Below are positions 25,849 to 33,503 of a stretch of DNA of 64,000 nt, in pieces. The translations under genes and the position numbers were made by a program. Where the stretch lies: positions 1 through 64,000 of the forward strand of contig CAYTGR010000022.1 of the NCBI GenBank assembly GCA_964437445.1, written 5' to 3'. Source of the DNA: CAYTGR01 sp964437445. GTDB taxonomy: Bacteria; Chloroflexota; Anaerolineae; B4-G1; SLSP01. The notes below the pieces were generated by a model. The model did not search any database. It was not told where the DNA came from and saw nothing but the letters and a program-made list of their open reading frames with translations. Numbering within the stretch: the stretch's first letter is position 1; every line of letters begins with the position of its first letter.

Positions 25849-28626
25849 CTAACGGAAGCCGCGCCGGCCGCCGCCACCGCTGCTGCGCGAGCCGCTGCTG
25901 CGGTGCCCGCCGCCGAAGCTGCTGCGACTGGAACTGCTGCGGCTGAAGCTGCTGCGGCTGCTGGAACTGCTCCAGCTGCTGCGGCTGCCGGAACTGCTCC
26001 AACTGCTGCGACTGCTGCTGCCGCTGAACCCGCCGCTACCGCCGCCGGAGGAGGATTCGTCTAAGATGCGGCCCAGAGTGCGCATGGTATCGGAGCCACC
26101 GCTGGTAGCCGTGGTCAACAGCTGGCTTAATCCGTTGCTGGCATTGTTAATGGAGCGGGCCAGCTGGTCGGAAAGCCCCTGGAGCGAGAGCGTCTCGGCG
26201 GCCCCGCTCAGCGCTTCGCCGACGCCGCTGACCTGCGGTAGCCCGCCGCTCACGGCCTGCCCCACGCCGCTGCCCAGGCTGCTGGCCGGCAGCATCCGCC
26301 TGGCCCGCCGCAGGCGCATCCATTGCCCCTCACGGACCACTTCGGCCGGCAATACCCAGATCGGCATGGACGCCCCCAACGTCTCGGCCTGCTTCAAGAC
26401 CGCCTCTTCCACGTCCAGCGCCACTGCATAGGCAAAGTAGCGATCCAGGACGGTCTGGGCCTCCTCCAGATTCCCGTACTGCTTCAGGTTTTGCAGGAAG
26501 CGCTTGAACGCCTGCCAGTAGGCCGCCTCGCGTGCGCCTTTGGAGCTCTTCTGTGGCATCCACCGGCTGATAATGATCAGCGCGACCCCGGTGATTCCCA
26601 GCGCCAGTCCCGGCAGGCTGGCGACGATACCTGCCGATAACATAAAGGAGAGCAGGCAGCAGGCCAGCACACCCACACCTGCAATCACCGCTCCCAGCGT
26701 AGTCCAGAGCTGGCGCGACTTTTCCGGCAGCATGGAGAAGAATTCGGTCGCCTCCACGCCCATTTCAGTGTAGACCTGGGGGAGGATGCGGTGGAAGGCC
26801 GGGGCGACGGTCCCCAACGGCACGGCTGTGGTGCGGGGGATGGCTGGCTGGACGGCGTTGTAGAGTGTGACCAGGTGCTTGGGCACCGCGAGCGTTTCCC
26901 CCTCTGGCGTCTGGAGGGTTTCGCCCGGCGTCAGCGTTTCATCGCTGTTGCGTTGTAAGGTCAGCTGCCCGTTGGTGAAATTGATCTGCAACAGCCCCAG
27001 GGTCGCCAGGTGGAAGAGCGAGGCCAGCGCCCCCTTGAGCGTCGCTTTCTCATCCAGCAGGTAGGCGACGATGCCCGGCGGCAGCGGCGAGGGGGGAGTC
27101 TTGAGGTATTCGGCGGGCAACGCGACCTTTTGGTCGCGCCCCCAGAGGAACCAGAGCCCTAACACCCACCCTAAACCGCCAAAGAAGATCAACAAACTGA
27201 GGACTCCCAACCCCAGCTGCAGGCGGGCCTTGCGAGCGGCCGCGGTCTGACCGTCGCGCAGGGTATTTTCCATGATCTGCTGCCAGGAGGGCGGGTTGAC
27301 GGCGAGGGCGCCGGCAGGCAACGTCACCTTGATTTCCCACGGAGTGTTGGCCGGCACCGGCCCGGCGTGTGTGATCAACACCCCGTCGCTTTGTTGTTTC
27401 ACGGTACCGCCTTCAATCTGCACCTGGGCCGGATTCACGCTCGCCGGCAGGTGGAGCAGGACGCGGGCCGCTTCCACCGGCACGTCGCGCCCGGCGTAGA
27501 CGGCCGTCCAGTTCAATTGTTGCTTATCCGGCTGCACGCGGACCGCGCCCTCCACCTGATAGTGCAACTGGAAGGTGGTGGATTCGCCCTTGACCAGCGC
27601 CGGGACGGTCCAGGTCACATCCACCTTGCCGGCATAATCTTCGTTGATTTTCAGATCGTGGGTTCCGGTATCGTATTGCACCCAGCCGGGTAAACGGGGT
27701 GATTCCTGGAGCGTGAAGCAGTAATCGCATCCCCCGGCCTGTTGGGTGAAGGCCTGATCGCCCTCCCACAGGGCAACCCCGGATACTTTGTCCAGGTAGA
27801 GCAGGCTGATGGAGCGATTGCCGTTGTAGAGCGCACCGGCATCTACTGCGACGCTTTGATATTCGTCCACGGTGAGCATCCCATCGGCCCCGAGCGCCAG
27901 TTCCACGTCAAAGCCGGTGAGGCGATACTGGAGCTGGGCCTGTTCCTCTTCCCGCTGCCAGGCCTGGGCCTGCGCTGCCACGATCCCGGCCGGGAAACCA
28001 ACCTGCACTTGGAAGGCGGTCCCGTCAGGGATGGCGCCGGCCTCAAAGGTGACGCTGTCCTCGGTGACCCGGGCGGTGAACTCCGGGCCATAGGCGGTGT
28101 AATGCAGCGCTTCGGGAGCGACGGCTTGGGGCAGGGTCACTTTCACCTGGCTGGCCTCCACCGGGATCCCGCTGCGGTCGGCCGGGACGGCCCGCCATTC
28201 CAGCACGGTCTGATCGGGGTAGACCCACAGCCCACCCTTGACGTCGTACTGGATCACGAAGGTGCGCACATCGCCGGGGCGGGTGGGGGTGAATTCCCAT
28301 TCCACATACAGGCTATCGCCTTCCCTGGAGACGGTGAAGCTGCCCGGCCCGCTGCCGTCACGGACGTAAGGCTGATCCTCTTCCAGCAGTTGCAGGTCTT
28401 CCAGGCCGGTGGTGTAGGCGGTGGGGATTTCAGCAAATCCATTGTGATACTCGCCGTCAAAGCGGATTTGCTGCCGCTCGCGCACGGTGAAGGTTCCCTC
28501 CGGGTTGAGCGTGATGTCCACATCGTACCGCTCGTAGGTGATATCGGTGACCTGCGCCGGACGCGCCGCCACCCCGGTCAGCACCAGCAAGGTCAGCAGT
28601 ACCAGAGCCAGCAGCCGTCTTTTCAT
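25849..28626 (-). CDS. DUF2207-family membrane protein with Ser/Gly/Arg-rich tail
   Basis: A 925-aa exported membrane protein. A signal peptide (LLALVLLTLLVLTGVAARPA) is followed by two related extracytoplasmic beta domains: ITYERYDVDITLNPEGTFTV.. (~30-200) and YRLTGFDVELALGADGMLTV.. (~235-440). Then come a helix (LGVLSLLIFFGGLGWVLGLW), a cytoplasmic region (LKTPPSPLPPGIVAYLLDEK), a double helix (VIAGVGVLACCLLSFML; GLALGITGVALIII), a helical domain with FKRFLQNLKQYGNLEEAQ, and a C-terminal ~65 residues made almost only of Ser, Gly, Arg and Phe. This is the usual DUF2207 layout, ending in the SSGGGSGGF-type tail. Function unknown; membrane anchoring is clear. Confidence 0.88.
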   Translation of the reverse strand: MKRRLLALVLLTLLVLTGVAARPAQVTDITYERYDVDITLNPEGTFTVRERQQIRFDGEYHNGFAEIPTAYTTGLEDLQLLEEDQPYVRDGSGPGSFTVSREGDSLYVEWEFTPTRPGDVRTFVIQYDVKGGLWVYPDQTVLEWRAVPADRSGIPVEASQVKVTLPQAVAPEALHYTAYGPEFTARVTEDSVTFEAGAIPDGTAFQVQVGFPAGIVAAQAQAWQREEEQAQLQYRLTGFDVELALGADGMLTVDEYQSVAVDAGALYNGNRSISLLYLDKVSGVALWEGDQAFTQQAGGCDYCFTLQESPRLPGWVQYDTGTHDLKINEDYAGKVDVTWTVPALVKGESTTFQLHYQVEGAVRVQPDKQQLNWTAVYAGRDVPVEAARVLLHLPASVNPAQVQIEGGTVKQQSDGVLITHAGPVPANTPWEIKVTLPAGALAVNPPSWQQIMENTLRDGQTAAARKARLQLGLGVLSLLIFFGGLGWVLGLWFLWGRDQKVALPAEYLKTPPSPLPPGIVAYLLDEKATLKGALASLFHLATLGLLQINFTNGQLTLQRNSDETLTPGETLQTPEGETLAVPKHLVTLYNAVQPAIPRTTAVPLGTVAPAFHRILPQVYTEMGVEATEFFSMLPEKSRQLWTTLGAVIAGVGVLACCLLSFMLSAGIVASLPGLALGITGVALIIISRWMPQKSSKGAREAAYWQAFKRFLQNLKQYGNLEEAQTVLDRYFAYAVALDVEEAVLKQAETLGASMPIWVLPAEVVREGQWMRLRRARRMLPASSLGSGVGQAVSGGLPQVSGVGEALSGAAETLSLQGLSDQLARSINNASNGLSQLLTTATSGGSDTMRTLGRILDESSSGGGSGGFSGSSSRSSWSSSGSRSSWSSSSSRSSFSRSSSSRSSFGGGHRSSGSRSSGGGGRRGFR

Positions 28627-28655
28627 TGGAGATCTCCTTTGGTAATCTTTGATGA

Positions 28656-28733
28656 GTGAGCAGTGATTAGTGAGCTGTCACTGCCCGCATGATTGAGTAC
28701 GCACGATGTACCCCTCACAGCCCACGACTCACC
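28656..28733. repeat. Heptamer-based inverted repeat in the spacer
   Basis: GTGAGCA-GTGATTA-GTGAGCT-GTCACTG on one side and CTCACAG-CCCACGA-CTCACCT on the other. Both arms keep a 7-bp step. Confidence 0.6.
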
Positions 28734-28736
28734 TCG

Positions 28737-30302
28737 TCATTTGTTCCGCAGCACCAGCGGCAGGAAAATGCGCGGCGGCGCCACGACGGCGTAATCTGAA
28801 AGGTGCGCCAGGGTCACGGTGAGCCAGTTCTGGGCCGGCACGCGGGCGACCAGGGCGATGCCGTCGGTCGTCCAGCGGGCCTGGGACCATTGCCAGGTGC
28901 GCAGCTGGAGGCTGGTTTCGGGCGCGCCTTGCAGCCGGGCCTCGTTATAGGCCATGCCCACGGTAATGGGCCGGGCAAAACGGAAGCCCGGCAGGTGGAC
29001 CTCCCCCTGATAAGCCTCCAGGCGGAAGGCCTGGCCGGCCCAGAGATACGGTTGGGTTTGGGCCTCCACCAGCGGGCTGCAGAGCAGCCGCACCTGGGTC
29101 AGGGTGATCGCGTCGGCGGGAACTTCCAGCCGGAGCGGTAGCCCCTGGGTGCCGGTACAGACGAGCGAGCCGCTGACACCAGGCGGAAGGTCGTAACCGT
29201 AGCCGTAAGTCTGCCCGACCACGGCGATCTTGCCTTGCGACAAGGGGACATAGGCCAGGTTGGAGACGGTATCTACTGCCATGTCCTGGGGCGTTGCTCC
29301 TAAGGAGAACCACTGGGTCACCTGGGTACCGCGGATGACGGCGATCAGGTTGGGGTTCTGGTTGCCCACGTAAATGTAGCCGGTGCTGGGGTTGGCGGCA
29401 ATCGTCCAGGGATGGGTGATCGTCGTGAGGGTGGCGATCACGCTGGTCCCGCTCAACACGCTCACCGAACCGACGATCTGGTCCACGGGTTTGCCCTCAT
29501 TGATGACATAAACATAGCCGGTCGCGGGATTGACCGCTATCTTGCTGGGGTTGGTGCCGACGCCCACGGTGGTCACTTTTTGGGTGCCGCTGAGCACCGT
29601 GACGATCCCTGCCAGGCCGTTGCTCACGTAAACATAGCCGGTGGCCGGGTTCACGGCGACCCGCGTGGGGGTGGGGACGTCAGTGATGGTGGCTACCGGC
29701 ACGGTTCCCTGCAAGACCGAGACGGAGTTGCTGCCCCGGTTGGCGACGTAGACATAGCCGGTGACCGGGTTGACGGCGATGTCTTTGGGCTGCTGGCCGA
29801 CTGCGCACTCGGTAATCCATTGTGTCCCGCTCAAAACGGCTACTTTGTTGGCTCCCGGCAGGGCCACGTAGACATAACCGGTGGTGGTGAGCACCGCGAC
29901 CGCTTCGGAGTTGGTGCCCACGACCACCCGGTTGATCTCCGTGGTTCCTTGCAGAATCACAACGGTGTCGGCGCCCTGCCGGGTCACATAAGCGTAACCG
30001 GTGTCCGGGTTGACGGCGATGGCGGCTGGCGTGGTGCCACGAAAAGAGGAGAGTCCCAGGGTGATCCCTTGCATGACCCAGACCACTTCGCTGCCGGTGC
30101 CGCTGTCGGCAATGTAAGCATAGCCGCGCACCGGATCCACGGCCACGGCCTTGGGCTGGCTGCCGGGAAGATTGGTATTGAGGGTACCGGCCAGGTAGGG
30201 CGGGCTCCATTCCTCGGCCGCCACTGGAACCAGAACCATCATCAGGCCCAGCCAGGCTAAACCGAGGGCCAATATCAGGGTTAAATAACGGTTATTTTTC
30301 AT
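28737..30302 (-). CDS. Secreted YVTN beta-propeller protein
   Basis: A 521-aa protein with a signal peptide (NRYLTLILALGLAWLGLMMV..VAA). Seven or more repeats of ~40 residues follow, each with 'AVNPxTGYVYVxNxGxxxVxVLxGT', the YVTN/surface-layer propeller repeat, spanning roughly residues 50-360. The C-terminal part is a beta-sandwich-like domain ending in PRIFLPLVLRNK. The start is ATG 30302; an open frame continues upstream to 30590 but overlaps another small frame and lacks features. No enzymatic motif; such propellers usually bind other surface proteins or carbohydrates. Confidence 0.85.
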   Translation of the reverse strand: MKNNRYLTLILALGLAWLGLMMVLVPVAAEEWSPPYLAGTLNTNLPGSQPKAVAVDPVRGYAYIADSGTGSEVVWVMQGITLGLSSFRGTTPAAIAVNPDTGYAYVTRQGADTVVILQGTTEINRVVVGTNSEAVAVLTTTGYVYVALPGANKVAVLSGTQWITECAVGQQPKDIAVNPVTGYVYVANRGSNSVSVLQGTVPVATITDVPTPTRVAVNPATGYVYVSNGLAGIVTVLSGTQKVTTVGVGTNPSKIAVNPATGYVYVINEGKPVDQIVGSVSVLSGTSVIATLTTITHPWTIAANPSTGYIYVGNQNPNLIAVIRGTQVTQWFSLGATPQDMAVDTVSNLAYVPLSQGKIAVVGQTYGYGYDLPPGVSGSLVCTGTQGLPLRLEVPADAITLTQVRLLCSPLVEAQTQPYLWAGQAFRLEAYQGEVHLPGFRFARPITVGMAYNEARLQGAPETSLQLRTWQWSQARWTTDGIALVARVPAQNWLTVTLAHLSDYAVVAPPRIFLPLVLRNK

Positions 30303-30358
30303 GGTGTGAATCCATTTACGAAAGCCTGAAATCTCGCACAAGATGCCGGGCCTGCCGC

Positions 30359-30586
30359 TTACGGGCGAAAGAGGGCGTGCACCTCTTGCCCAATCCCCAG
30401 GATGCCGACCGCGCTCTCGCCGATAGCGACGATGCCGACGCTCCTGAGGCCCAGCGCCAGGATGCCGACGGCCAGATATCCGATGGCCAGGATGGAGACG
30501 GAAACCGGTCCGATCCCTACCACGCTGACAGTGACCAGGGCCAGGCCTCCCGCGCTGACTGCCAGCCCGCCTGCCGCCACCGGCAA
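30359..30586 (-). CDS. Possible small hydrophobic AVGI-repeat protein, start unclear
   Basis: A 75-codon frame ending at 30359. It encodes a periodic hydrophobic sequence, VSILAIGYLAVGILALG then VGIVAIGESAVGILGIG, i.e. five-residue steps of (A/V)(I/V)G. Such repeats occur in small uncharacterised membrane or beta-solenoid proteins. No ATG or ribosome-binding site fits; the first usable codon is TTG. A neighbouring frame just upstream reads LQTGILAIGLFAGGG, similar to the repeat, so a frameshift (real or from assembly) may have split the gene. It lies in the 369-bp spacer after the protease gene. Could be a pseudogene. Confidence 0.35.
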   Translation of the reverse strand: MPVAAGGLAVSAGGLALVTVSVVGIGPVSVSILAIGYLAVGILALGLRSVGIVAIGESAVGILGIGQEVHALFRP

Positions 30587-30671
30587 ACAAGCCGATGGCG
30601 AGGATCCCTGTCTGTAACCGGTGCCGGGAGCTCCAGAATCAGCGCTGAAAAGGGTGGGCGGCCGGCCACAG

Positions 30672-31679
30672 TTAGCCGGTAATCACTTCCAGTTCCAGCC
30701 GGTCCAGGATGGTCTGGATGGGCGTGAAGATGGTGACCTGGTCGGAGCCGGCGAAGAGCAGGCCGACGACCCGCCGTTGCATGTCCAGGATGGAGGAGCC
30801 GGAATCGCCGGGGCTGCTCATCCGGCCGGCAATGACCTGGTCGGTGAAGTGGGCCGTCTGCCCGTGGTAATCCACGTTCACCGTCACGTCAATTTGCTGC
30901 ACCGTGCCCTGGGTCAGGCCGGTGGTGCGCCCCATTTTCTGGATCGCCAGGCCCAGCGTTGGCTCGGCAACGCCGGTGGGCAGGCCGATGTTCATGATCT
31001 GGGGGCTGACCAGGTCGGCGCTGTCGGGACGGGCCAGGGCGACATCCATCAGGTTCCGGCCGGCGGTCATCTGGACCGCCTGCAGGCGATGGCTGGAACC
31101 GGAGAGGTTAGCCAGCGCATTCAGCAAGCTGGCAATGGTTTGAGCGATGGAGCAGGTTCCCTCTTCCTGGCCGAAATCCAACGGCACGAATTCGGCCAGC
31201 GTGGCGATCCGGTCGGCCGTAGTCCCGCCGTCGGCCGGGCCGGGCTGAAGGATCAGATCGCCGGCCTGGGCGGCGTTGCTGTTGGCCAGGACGTGGTTGT
31301 TGCTGACGATGAAGAGCTCGCCCCGCCGCCGCACCAGCAGGCCGAACGTGCCGGCGGTGATCTGATAGTGGCCGATGGAGATCCCCGGCTGAGCCGGCCG
31401 GTAGCGGTCGGTGGGGCCGGGCATCAGGGCTCGGATTTTGCCGGTCTCCACGACATCGGTCACCATCCCATCCACGCTGCTGGGAATCAATGCCTGAGAT
31501 GTGAGTTCCGACTTGGGCAGCTTACGGACGACCGACACGACCAGGCTGAGCTGGTCGGTCTGCCCCTGCTCGGTGACCTTATAGCCGATCCCGCAGGCCA
31601 CCACGTTGGGCTTTTGGAGCAATTGGGGGACGACTTGCGGGTAGATGCCCCTGACCTGGGCCAGAATTGTATCGGTCAT
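30672..31679 (-). CDS. Trypsin-like serine protease with separate N-terminal domain
   Basis: A 335-aa soluble protein without signal peptide. Residues ~1-70 (QKPNVVACGIGYKVTEQG..SLVVSVVRKLPKSEL) form a domain also encoded alone by the next gene upstream. The protease part has all three catalytic segments: His in IVSNNHVLAN, Asp in GRNLMDVALARPD and Ser in SSPGDSGSSIL. GDSGS, with IGLPTGVAE and KMGRTTGLTQG, is typical of NAL1-like/chymotrypsin-fold proteases in bacteria. The start is preceded by GGAGGAA. It is likely co-transcribed with the small gene at 31882, across a repeat-filled spacer. The target is unknown. Confidence 0.85.
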   Translation of the reverse strand: MTDTILAQVRGIYPQVVPQLLQKPNVVACGIGYKVTEQGQTDQLSLVVSVVRKLPKSELTSQALIPSSVDGMVTDVVETGKIRALMPGPTDRYRPAQPGISIGHYQITAGTFGLLVRRRGELFIVSNNHVLANSNAAQAGDLILQPGPADGGTTADRIATLAEFVPLDFGQEEGTCSIAQTIASLLNALANLSGSSHRLQAVQMTAGRNLMDVALARPDSADLVSPQIMNIGLPTGVAEPTLGLAIQKMGRTTGLTQGTVQQIDVTVNVDYHGQTAHFTDQVIAGRMSSPGDSGSSILDMQRRVVGLLFAGSDQVTIFTPIQTILDRLELEVITG

Positions 31680-31713
31680 CTTGATTCCTCCTCTGGAAAT
31701 AACGTTCTGAGTT

Positions 31714-31881
31714 TGTAGGGAGGCGCTTTAGTGCCGTCCAACGTGCTAAAGCGTGTTACTACAAGCCAATTTTCATCCCACGGCTGGTGAACGCCAGTTC
31801 ATGGGGAATTCCCTCATGAAAATGGCGTGAAAAATTCATGGGACGGCGCTTTAGCGCCATCTGATACGCTGAAGCGTTGCC
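31714..31881. repeat. Mosaic of palindromic repeats between protease and small gene
   Basis: GTAGGGAGGCGCTTTAGTGC and a GTGCTAAAGC hairpin ending TTACTACAAGCC, then AATTTTCATCCC, a GGTGAACGCCAG segment, CATGGGGAATTCCCT and another GGCGCTTTAGCGCC hairpin. The AATTTTCATCCC..CATGGGGAATTCCCT block recurs at 39922-39963. Confidence 0.65.
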
Positions 31882-32154
31882 CTACAAGCCGGCTTCCTGT
31901 TCGGCGCGGGGGCGGCCGACTGCCTGCACGTCCACCGGGATGCCGTCCAGCTCGCGCGGGATCCGATCCTTAGGGGCCAGTTCCGCCAGGGGGACTTTGT
32001 GGGTGACGTTGACGACGAGCACCGGCTCACCGGTCGGTTCCCCCTGGCAGTGGCGGAGGCCAATGCCCACGCCGACGACGTTGGCCTTGCGCAGGAGCAT
32101 GGATTCGTGCCGTTTTTTGACCGCGCGGATGCGCGCGTAAAGGTCTTCGCTCAT
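31882..32154 (-). CDS. Stand-alone copy of the protease N-terminal domain
   Basis: A 90-aa soluble protein. LLRKANVVGVGIGLRHCQGE and VLVVNVTHKVPLAEL align by eye with LQKPNVVACGIGYKVTEQG and LSLVVSVVRKLPKSEL of the adjacent protease. It lacks any catalytic residue, so it may act as a regulatory or inhibitor-like partner of the protease (inference). The start ATG 32154 has GGAGG 5 nt upstream and overlaps the preceding membrane gene by 4 bp (ATGA), so the two are translationally coupled. Confidence 0.75.
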   Translation of the reverse strand: MSEDLYARIRAVKKRHESMLLRKANVVGVGIGLRHCQGEPTGEPVLVVNVTHKVPLAELAPKDRIPRELDGIPVDVQAVGRPRAEQEAGL

Positions 32155-32801
32155 CGTTGCCTCCAGACCTGTATTCCCCTCCAACCGGCTCCCAGCAGCA
32201 GGCCCAGCCAGCCCACGCCGTAGAGCCAGGCCCCCCAGCCGGGGCCGACCGGTGTGTGATGCAGGACCGTCAGAGCCGGCAGAAGTTGCCGGAGCGTGAA
32301 CAGGGCCGGCAGGCCGGTTCCTGCCAGCCAGGCCAGGGCCACCCACGGCCGGAAACGTCCCAGCCGGGCGCCGAATCCGGCCATCAGGCCGGCCCCGGCG
32401 ATGCCGCCCAGCCCCCACCAGAGCACGACGTTCCAGCCGGGGGTTTGCCAGGCCGTGAGGATCTGGGGATAGGGCGGTAACGTCGCTGCGCTCAGGCAGG
32501 CACCCACGGCGGCGGCGCTCCAGCGCAGTGCCGGCCGGGCGGCGGCCAGTCCCAACGGCAACAGCACGCCCAGGCCGAGCAACGGCAGTCGCAGCGTGTG
32601 CAGGTTGACGTGCAGGGCGCCGGCCTCTATCTGCGGTAAGAAGCGCAACAGGTCAAAGAGATCGTAGGCGTTCCAGGCCAGCCCGGCCGCGCGTTGCCGG
32701 ATCCAGGGGCCGTAGTAGCCCAGCAGCGCCAGCAGGACCAGGAGGCCACCAGGAACGTACTGCCAGCTGGCGGGACGGGAAGGGGCCTGGCTGTCAGACA
32801 T
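32151..32801 (-). CDS. Membrane protein of unknown function
   Basis: A 216-aa protein with about five hydrophobic helices and no recognisable motif. The N-terminus has WQYVPGGLLVLLALLGYYGPW. It overlaps the small gene at 31882 by 4 bp and follows the lipoprotein gene by 18 bp, indicating an operon with the histidine kinase, lipoprotein and protease genes. Function not recognised. Confidence 0.7.
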   Translation of the reverse strand: MSDSQAPSRPASWQYVPGGLLVLLALLGYYGPWIRQRAAGLAWNAYDLFDLLRFLPQIEAGALHVNLHTLRLPLLGLGVLLPLGLAAARPALRWSAAAVGACLSAATLPPYPQILTAWQTPGWNVVLWWGLGGIAGAGLMAGFGARLGRFRPWVALAWLAGTGLPALFTLRQLLPALTVLHHTPVGPGWGAWLYGVGWLGLLLGAGWRGIQVWRQR

Positions 32802-32819
32802 AGTCGTGCCTCAGTTGGG

Positions 32820-33503
32820 TTACCGGGTTGTGAGGGAGAAACGGTCAAAGGCGACTGTGGTCGGCTCGCCGGGCGCTACTGCATCCGCGAAGAGCGCGAC
32901 CCCCCCGCTGGCAAAGGTGCGGTCTGAGCGTGAGACCAGCAACGTATCGTTGACCGTCAGGCTTAAAATGCTCCCTTCGCAGTGCACTTCCAGCCGGTTG
33001 GTGTCCTGGCCGGTGTGGACGGCGCTGGTGAAGGTTGGACCGACCAACGGGGTGGCGGCGCCGGCTTCGGTTTTGAGAATTAAGTAGTAGCCATCGGCAC
33101 TGATGGCAAAGAGATAATAGTTCTCCTCATCCTGTTGGCGGCAAATAACGCCCATCCAATTGTTAAAGGTGCCCTCTACCTGTCGTACCTGGACCTTGAT
33201 CACCGCGTTGTTCCAGGTTTTTCCTACCAGCGGCGAATAAGCGGCGATCCCTTGGCCCCGGTCCTCCAGATAAAGCTCTCCGGCCTGAATGCTGGCTGCA
33301 ACTTCCGGAGTGTCAAACAACGCCCAATGCGTTTGCGACGTAGAAAAATTGTCGATAATCGTATCGGCCTGGGACGTGGCTTCCGCCGGCGCGGCAGTGG
33401 GAGACGGGCTACAGGCCGTCCAAACCGCTCCCCACAACAGGCCCCCCAACAACAGCCACCACCCCGACCGGCCTGAGTGCCGCTGGCGGAAGGCGGGCGT
33501 CAT
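32820..33503 (-). CDS. Lipoprotein with a concanavalin-like (LamG-type) domain
   Basis: A 227-aa protein with signal peptide and lipobox AVWTAC. After a Ser/Ala/Pro linker, residues ~45-225 read as a jelly-roll of the DUF1080/LamG group: FSTSQTHWALFDTPE, YLEDRGQGIAAYSPL, NWMGVICRQQDEENYYLFAI, LEVHCEGSILSLTVNDTLL and GGVALFADAV. Such domains bind sugars or act as structural modules. The start overlaps the stop of the upstream histidine kinase gene by 4 bp (ATGA), so the two are probably translationally coupled. Confidence 0.75.
   Translation of the reverse strand: MTPAFRQRHSGRSGWWLLLGGLLWGAVWTACSPSPTAAPAEATSQADTIIDNFSTSQTHWALFDTPEVAASIQAGELYLEDRGQGIAAYSPLVGKTWNNAVIKVQVRQVEGTFNNWMGVICRQQDEENYYLFAISADGYYLILKTEAGAATPLVGPTFTSAVHTGQDTNRLEVHCEGSILSLTVNDTLLVSRSDRTFASGGVALFADAVAPGEPTTVAFDRFSLTTR

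Noticed and set aside
30303..30590. N-terminal extension of the YVTN protein to 30590
   Set aside because: ATG 30302 directly begins a good signal peptide; the extension is an arginine-rich out-of-frame reading of another small frame.
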